From Planctomycetaceae bacterium (lineage in GTDB: Bacteria; Planctomycetota; Planctomycetia; Pirellulales; JAEUIK01): 10,806 bases of DNA. The notes under the pieces were generated by a model, which did no database searches, was not told the DNA's origin, and saw only the letters and a program-made list of their open reading frames with translations. Where the stretch lies: the NCBI GenBank assembly GCA_016793185.1, contig JAEUIK010000365.1, positions 1 through 10,806 on the forward strand, written 5' to 3'. Below, one piece after another: positions 6,462 to 10,806 of the stretch. Each line of letters opens with the position of its first letter. Position 1 is the stretch's first letter. The translations under genes and the position numbers were made by a program.

Positions 6462-9400
6462 TCAGAGGGCCGCCGCGAGTCGCGGTCCAAGTATCTTGGC
6501 GACCTGCTCGACGGCCGGTGCTTCGAGGATATCAAGATGCGAGGCGTCGACCTCCAGCACCTCGATGCCTCCCTCCGCCCAGGGTTGCCAGCCGAGCCAG
6601 GGATCCGCGTGCATCGGGGTGGCGTGCTGCCCCGCCCGCAGGATGGTCAGGCTGCAGCCCTGCAGCGGACCAGGGCGATACTCCGCCACGCCGCGGAGAT
6701 TCGCCTGAAACACCTGGTAAATGCGGTTGGCCTGCCGGCTCGCCGATTCCGCTACCAGCAAGCCCGCCCGCTGAGCCCGCTCGCTAAACTCCCGGAGCTG
6801 CTCGTCGGGAGACTTGTCGCGCAGGTGCGCGAAGTCCTCGCCGGGAAAGAGCATGCTCAGCAACGCTGCCAGGTCGGCTTCTCCAAACGACTCGCCGGCG
6901 CGGGGAATGGCCGCATCGACCAGGGCCAACAGCCCGACGGATGCTCCGCTGGCTGCGAGCTGCCGGGCGATCTCAAAAGCGATGATTCCGCCCGTCGACC
7001 AGCCGCAGAGCTGGTAAGGGCCCTCGGGCTGGACCGATCGAATCGCGTTGAGGTAGCTCGCCGCCAGCTCGGTAATTGCCTCCAGCGGAGCCCGATCGTC
7101 ATCGATCCCCTGCGCTTGCAGCCCGTAGACCGGGACTTCGTCATCGAGCCTGCGGGCCAGCTCGCGATAGCACATCACGGTCCCGCCTGCCGGGTGAATG
7201 CAGAACAGCGGGGGGCGACTTCCTTGGGCTCGGATCGGCACCAGCGGCGAGGCGGCGGAGCTGCGTGGGTCGCGTTTCAGGAGCTCGGCCAGATATGCGA
7301 TTGTCGGTTGCTCCAACAGCGCCGCCAACGAGAGCTCGCGGCCAAACTCGTTCTCGACGCGGGCGAGCAGTGCCACGGCCAGGCTCGAGTGTCCGCCCAG
7401 ATCCGAGAAGTCATCGTCGAGACCAATCGGCTCGACTCCCAAGACTTCCGACCAGACACGCGCAAGCCGTTCTTCGAGGAGATCGCGCGGCGCACGATAG
7501 GGGTGCGGCGCTTGACCCCGTGGGCGGAATACCGGCGGAAGCTGCTCGAGAACGATCGCGCCGGTCGACGTGCGGCCGAGCGTTGGCACCGTTCGCCACA
7601 TTCGCGGGACGAGAGCCTCCGGGACTCGACTGGCCAGAAAGCCGCGGAGCCGATCGACAAGCAGCCCACTTTGTGCTGAATCGAGCAACGTGGCGGCCGC
7701 CGGATTCGCCACGACGTACGCGACCAGCTCATCATCGCCAGTTGCACTCGAACGCGCGATGATTGCGCAGTCGTCCACCAGTGGATGCAAGGCGAGGATG
7801 CTCGTCAGCTCGCGCGGATCCGTTCGATAGTGTCCGATCTGCACGGAAGCCGACACTGGGCCGAGCCACTCGACGGCGCCGCTCGGCAGCCAGCGTCCCC
7901 GATAGCCCGTGGGATACAGTTGCACATCGCTCTCGAGCGCCAGCGGATCGGGCCGGGTTTCGTGATCTGCCGTGCCCGCAGCGTCACGCAGTGGCATTGC
8001 GGTCGTTGTCCAGATCTCACCTGCAACTCCGACCGGTGCGCAAGTTCCCCAGCGGTCCAAGACGCGCTCGGGCATGTTGCTCGCGGCGCGCACGAGCACT
8101 TCGCGCTCACGACGACTGAGGATCCGCAAATCCTGGAGAGCATGGCACTCGCCGGCCCCCATGGCGGCGAGCATCGTCGCGAAATGGTCCAAGATCCGCC
8201 GGGTGTCATCAGACCCCAGCCGCTGGGGGTCGAATTGGAGCCGCAACTCGAGTTGCTCACCCGGAATCGCAATCAGCGTCAGCGGGTAGCTCGAGCTGGT
8301 GGTGCCGCGGATTTCCTCGATCTGCAAGCCGGCGACTTCCGCCCCCGGCGAATTGCTCCAGGGATAGTTCTCGACGACCAGCAGCGTTTCGAAGAGGCGC
8401 TGCGCGGCCGGCCAATTCGCGGCCCGGGTGACTTCGGCCAGGGTGACATGCTCGTGAAGCTCGGCGCCGACGCGCTGCGCCTGCACGCCGCGCAGATGCT
8501 CGCCGAGCGACTCGCTCCAATCGATCGAGACTCGCAGCGGGACGTTATTCATCAGGGGGCCGACGATCTCTTCGACTCCGGGAACGTGAGACGGGCGTCC
8601 GGCGACGGCCACGCCAAAGACCACGTCGTCGACTCCAGTGAAGCGCGCCAAGAGCATTCCCCAAGCCGCCTGCAGGACGGTTGCGAGTGAGACGCGCTCG
8701 CGCTTCGCCAGTTCCGTGAGCCGGGCAACGACGGGCGGGGAGAGGAACTCGACGTGCTCACGCGGCGACTCCCCGACGACATCGCGCGAGTCGAGGCTCG
8801 GAAGCGACGGAGTCGGCTGTGCGTTCGCAAGGTGCTCGCGCCAGTAAGCTGCCGCCTCGCTGGGAGTGCGCGCCGCGAGCCAACTCAGGTAGTCGGCGAA
8901 CTGGCCCGTCGGGCGAGGCTCGATCTCCTGGCCGGTCGGCATCCGGCCATAACCGGTGAAGACGTCCTTTAGCACCAGGGCCGCGCTCCAACCGTCGGCC
9001 ACGAGGTGGTGGCAGGTCCAGACAAACCGCCACTCTCCGTCGCCGATGCGCAGCAGGCAGAACCGCACCAGCGGCGCGCGAGTGAGATCGAAACCCTCGC
9101 GCCGATCATGCTCAAGCCATGCAGAGAGTCGAGCAGCTTGCTCGCCGGGCGGAGCACTGCGCCAATCCTCTTCGCTCCAGGCGAGCTCGCTGTGCTGGTG
9201 GACGAGGATCTTTGGGTGGCGGATCTCCGACCAGATGAATGAGGCCCGCAGCAGCGCATGGCGCTCGATCGCCTGCTGTGCGGCCGACCGGAGGTGGTCC
9301 GGGTCGAGCGTGCCGCGCAACGTGCATTGGAACTGCTCGACAAGCTCGCCCGTGCCGCGCCGCGCCAGCGCCTGGGGAAGCATCAGCTCCTGGAGCGGCG

Positions 9401-10806
9401 CCAGGGGGAGAACGTCGGCGATCCTCCCGAGCGGCTGACTGGAACTCGGAGCCTGAGGTGCTTGCCTCGTCAGCGCGGCGGCCAGCTCGTCGAGGCCTGG
9501 CTGATCGAGTCCAGCTCGCGGAAAATCGCTGGGCGTCGCGCCTCCCGCCTGCGGGTCGAGGCAATGTTCGACGAGGGCCCGCAGCGTCTCCAGATGCGCG
9601 GCGGCGAGCCTTTCGATCAACTCGGGTGAGTGCAGACGACGCGAGTACCGCCACGAAACTGTCAACCGCCCCGCGCGCACATAGGCGATGATCTCCCAGG
9701 CATGCGGGCGCTGCCCTCGCGGGCTGCGCGTGGCTCCGGCCGGTTCGTCCAGCAATGCGAACGGCGCGTCGGCCGGCAGCCACTGATCGAACTGCCCCAG
9801 GTAGTTGAAACTGATTTCTCCGCGCTGCACCGTCGCGAGTGCTGCACGCACCTCGGCATCGCTGGTCAGCCAGCGCAACAGGCCAAAGCCGAGCCCATTC
9901 CGCGGAATCGCGCGCAATTGCTCCTTGATCGAGCGGATTGCGTCGGCGGCTGAGGCGTTCGGGCCAAGGCTGAGCCGCCGCGGTGACAAAGTCGTGAACC
10001 AACCAACCGTCCGCGAGAGGTCGACATCCTCGAACAGCTCTTCGCGTCCATGCCCTTCAAGCTCGATGAGCTGCGCATCGACACCCTGATGAGAGTTGAG
10101 TACTTGCACGAGCGCCGCGATGAGCAGCTCGTGAGGGCGGGTTCGGTAAGCTGCATTCGCGTCGCGCAGCCAGCGCGTCGTGTCGTCGGTCGAGAAGCTC
10201 GCCTCGCAGGCGGCTTCGTCGACGACGAGGTTTGCTTCGGGGTTCGCGAGCGCTACGGCGGTCGCGGCATTCGACCATTTCGCGACTTCCGCACGCACCT
10301 CGGGTTGATCCGCCAAAGTGCAGAGCCGGCGACTCCAGGTGGCGAACGACGTCGTCTTGGGGGCGAGCCGCGGCGGCGCACCGCGGCTGAGGGCTTCGAT
10401 CGCTGCGCCCAGATCCTCGAGCAGGATGCGCCAGGAAACCGCGTCGATCGCCAAGTGATGGATCGCGATCAGCAGGCGGGCTGGGCGCTCAGGGCCCAGG
10501 TCAAAGAAGACCGCCGCCAGGAGTCGCCCAGCCTCTAGATCGAGGCTCGCTTGTGAGGTACTTCCGACCCGTTCGATCTCGACGGCGCACGTCTGGTCGG
10601 GCGTCTGGCTGAGGTCCACGATCTGCAACAACTCGCATCGTCGGTACGGCATCCCCTGCTGCGACCAGCCTGTCGCCGGGTCATGATGGTACGCGACGCG
10701 CAGCGAGTCGTGCTGGCGCAAAACGTTCTGCAGCGCATCCTCGACGACGCTCGGCGCGACCGTTCGGCGCAGTTCCAGCAGCACCGACTGGTTGAAGTGA
10801 TGCCGA
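6462..10806 (-). CDS. Nonribosomal peptide synthetase, C-terminal part: E-C-(degenerate A)-PCP-TE (5' end outside window)
   Basis: Terminal part of a peptide assembly-line enzyme. The frame is open to the right edge: codons before the GTG at 10782-10784 read H-H-F-N-Q-S, the opening of an E domain, so that GTG is an internal Val (residue 1 here). The E domain (1-410) has HHLAIDAVSW (109-118), ELEGHGRE (241-248), RTVGWFTT (258-265) and FNYLGQFD (326-333). The C domain (about 452-890) has PLAPLQELML and active-site HHLVADG (592-598). An A-domain remnant (about 903-1084) lacks its N-terminal core and its catalytic residues. The PCP (about 1099-1170) carries phosphopantetheine Ser1133 in LGGHSS (codon 7386-7388). 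The TE (about 1190-1440) has GWSTGG with S1263, D1290 (27 residues later, the usual type I TE spacing) and H1416. The E-C order implies a D-configured donor residue and a DCL-type C domain. Product unknown. It converges on the SDR gene, so the rest of any cluster lies to the right. Confidence 0.95.
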   Translation of the reverse strand, partial: RHHFNQSVLLELRRTVAPSVVEDALQNVLRQHDSLRVAYHHDPATGWSQQGMPYRRCELLQIVDLSQTPDQTCAVEIERVGSTSQASLDLEAGRLLAAVFFDLGPERPARLLIAIHHLAIDAVSWRILLEDLGAAIEALSRGAPPRLAPKTTSFATWSRRLCTLADQPEVRAEVAKWSNAATAVALANPEANLVVDEAACEASFSTDDTTRWLRDANAAYRTRPHELLIAALVQVLNSHQGVDAQLIELEGHGREELFEDVDLSRTVGWFTTLSPRRLSLGPNASAADAIRSIKEQLRAIPRNGLGFGLLRWLTSDAEVRAALATVQRGEISFNYLGQFDQWLPADAPFALLDEPAGATRSPRGQRPHAWEIIAYVRAGRLTVSWRYSRRLHSPELIERLAAAHLETLRALVEHCLDPQAGGATPSDFPRAGLDQPGLDELAAALTRQAPQAPSSSQPLGRIADVLPLAPLQELMLPQALARRGTGELVEQFQCTLRGTLDPDHLRSAAQQAIERHALLRASFIWSEIRHPKILVHQHSELAWSEEDWRSAPPGEQAARLSAWLEHDRREGFDLTRAPLVRFCLLRIGDGEWRFVWTCHHLVADGWSAALVLKDVFTGYGRMPTGQEIEPRPTGQFADYLSWLAARTPSEAAAYWREHLANAQPTPSLPSLDSRDVVGESPREHVEFLSPPVVARLTELAKRERVSLATVLQAAWGMLLARFTGVDDVVFGVAVAGRPSHVPGVEEIVGPLMNNVPLRVSIDWSESLGEHLRGVQAQRVGAELHEHVTLAEVTRAANWPAAQRLFETLLVVENYPWSNSPGAEVAGLQIEEIRGTTSSSYPLTLIAIPGEQLELRLQFDPQRLGSDDTRRILDHFATMLAAMGAGECHALQDLRILSRREREVLVRAASNMPERVLDRWGTCAPVGVAGEIWTTTAMPLRDAAGTADHETRPDPLALESDVQLYPTGYRGRWLPSGAVEWLGPVSASVQIGHYRTDPRELTSILALHPLVDDCAIIARSSATGDDELVAYVVANPAAATLLDSAQSGLLVDRLRGFLASRVPEALVPRMWRTVPTLGRTSTGAIVLEQLPPVFRPRGQAPHPYRAPRDLLEERLARVWSEVLGVEPIGLDDDFSDLGGHSSLAVALLARVENEFGRELSLAALLEQPTIAYLAELLKRDPRSSAASPLVPIRAQGSRPPLFCIHPAGGTVMCYRELARRLDDEVPVYGLQAQGIDDDRAPLEAITELAASYLNAIRSVQPEGPYQLCGWSTGGIIAFEIARQLAASGASVGLLALVDAAIPRAGESFGEADLAALLSMLFPGEDFAHLRDKSPDEQLREFSERAQRAGLLVAESASRQANRIYQVFQANLRGVAEYRPGPLQGCSLTILRAGQHATPMHADPWLGWQPWAEGGIEVLEVDASHLDILEAPAVEQVAKILGPRLAAAL
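7533..8078 (-). other. Degenerate, N-terminally deleted adenylation-domain remnant within the NRPS
   Basis: Residues 903-1084 of the NRPS. After the C-domain linker (ILSRREREVLVRAASN) the sequence jumps directly to RVLDRWGTCAPVGVAGEIW, equivalent to the region just before motif A6 of an A domain, so the substrate pocket and motifs A1-A5 are absent. The rest can be matched motif by motif. A7 is Y957-P-T-G-Y961, with Tyr where the ATP-binding Asp belongs. A8 (975-993) matches GRxDxQVKIRGxRIExGEI without gaps, but has P976 for Arg, S978 for the hinge Asp and G984-H985 for Arg-Gly. A10 is T1074-G-A1076-I-V, with Ala in place of the catalytic Lys. LVAYVVA and the hydrophobic pattern survive. ATP-dependent amino-acid activation by this segment is not expected; it may remain as a structural C-to-PCP spacer. 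The motif alignment was made by eye. Confidence 0.85.

Noticed and set aside
6393..7679. Open frame of 428 codons on the + strand opposite the NRPS carrier and thioesterase domains.
   Set aside because: It is antisense to the conserved PCP and TE motifs, has no domain signature, and overlaps the SDR 3' end without logic.
7533..8078. Calling the whole NRPS gene a pseudogene because of the broken A domain.
   Set aside because: The frame is intact throughout, and the E, C, PCP and TE domains keep all inspected catalytic residues.
10782..10784. GTG as the start codon of the NRPS gene.
   Set aside because: The frame continues to the window edge and the upstream codons encode H-H-F-N-Q-S, a typical opening of an epimerization domain. 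The GTG is an internal Val and the gene is 5'-truncated by the window.

Overview
The window is high-GC, almost entirely coding bacterial DNA. It suggests a planctomycete, probably Pirellulales-like. The clues are an exported Cys-type sulfatase beside a Tat-exported PhoD-type phosphatase, general protein style, and weak or absent Shine-Dalgarno sites at several genes. This taxonomic call is inference; no rRNA or marker gene is present.

Layout, left to right. (1) Positions 1-1822, + strand: the 3' end of kdpD (sensor kinase, truncated by the window edge) and complete kdpE (OmpR-type response regulator), joined by an ATGA stop/start overlap. This is the usual tail of a kdp potassium-transport locus, and any kdpFABC would lie to the left. 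(2) Positions 1841-4745, - strand: an exported arylsulfatase followed by a PhoD-family metallophosphatase 70 bp downstream, probably one operon. Both products should leave the cytoplasm, one by Sec and one by Tat, and both release inorganic anions from esters. (3) Positions 4746-4940: a short divergent upstream region. (4) Positions 4941-6412, + strand: a GNAT acetyltransferase and a short-chain dehydrogenase/reductase joined by a second ATGA overlap. The GNAT resembles the N-terminal half of GNAT/carbon-nitrogen-hydrolase fusion proteins but has no hydrolase half. (5) Positions 6462-10806, - strand: the C-terminal 1447 residues of a nonribosomal peptide synthetase (NRPS) that continues past the right edge.

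The NRPS is the most unusual object. Its visible order is epimerization (E), condensation (C), a degenerate remnant of an adenylation (A) domain, peptidyl carrier protein (PCP), and type I thioesterase (TE). E, C, PCP and TE all keep their catalytic residues. The A domain has lost its whole N-terminal core in frame. In what remains, the A7 Asp, the A8 Arg/Asp residues and the A10 Lys are all replaced, while the frame and hydrophobic pattern are kept. The final module therefore should not activate its own amino acid. Either its carrier is loaded in trans, or the C domain and TE do something other than standard elongation. Any partner genes would be to the right of the window, because the left end of this gene converges on the SDR gene.

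There is no tRNA, rRNA, CRISPR array, insertion sequence or convincing terminator in the window, and no gene-free stretch longer than 300 bases. The longest gap between genes is the divergent region at 4746-4940.
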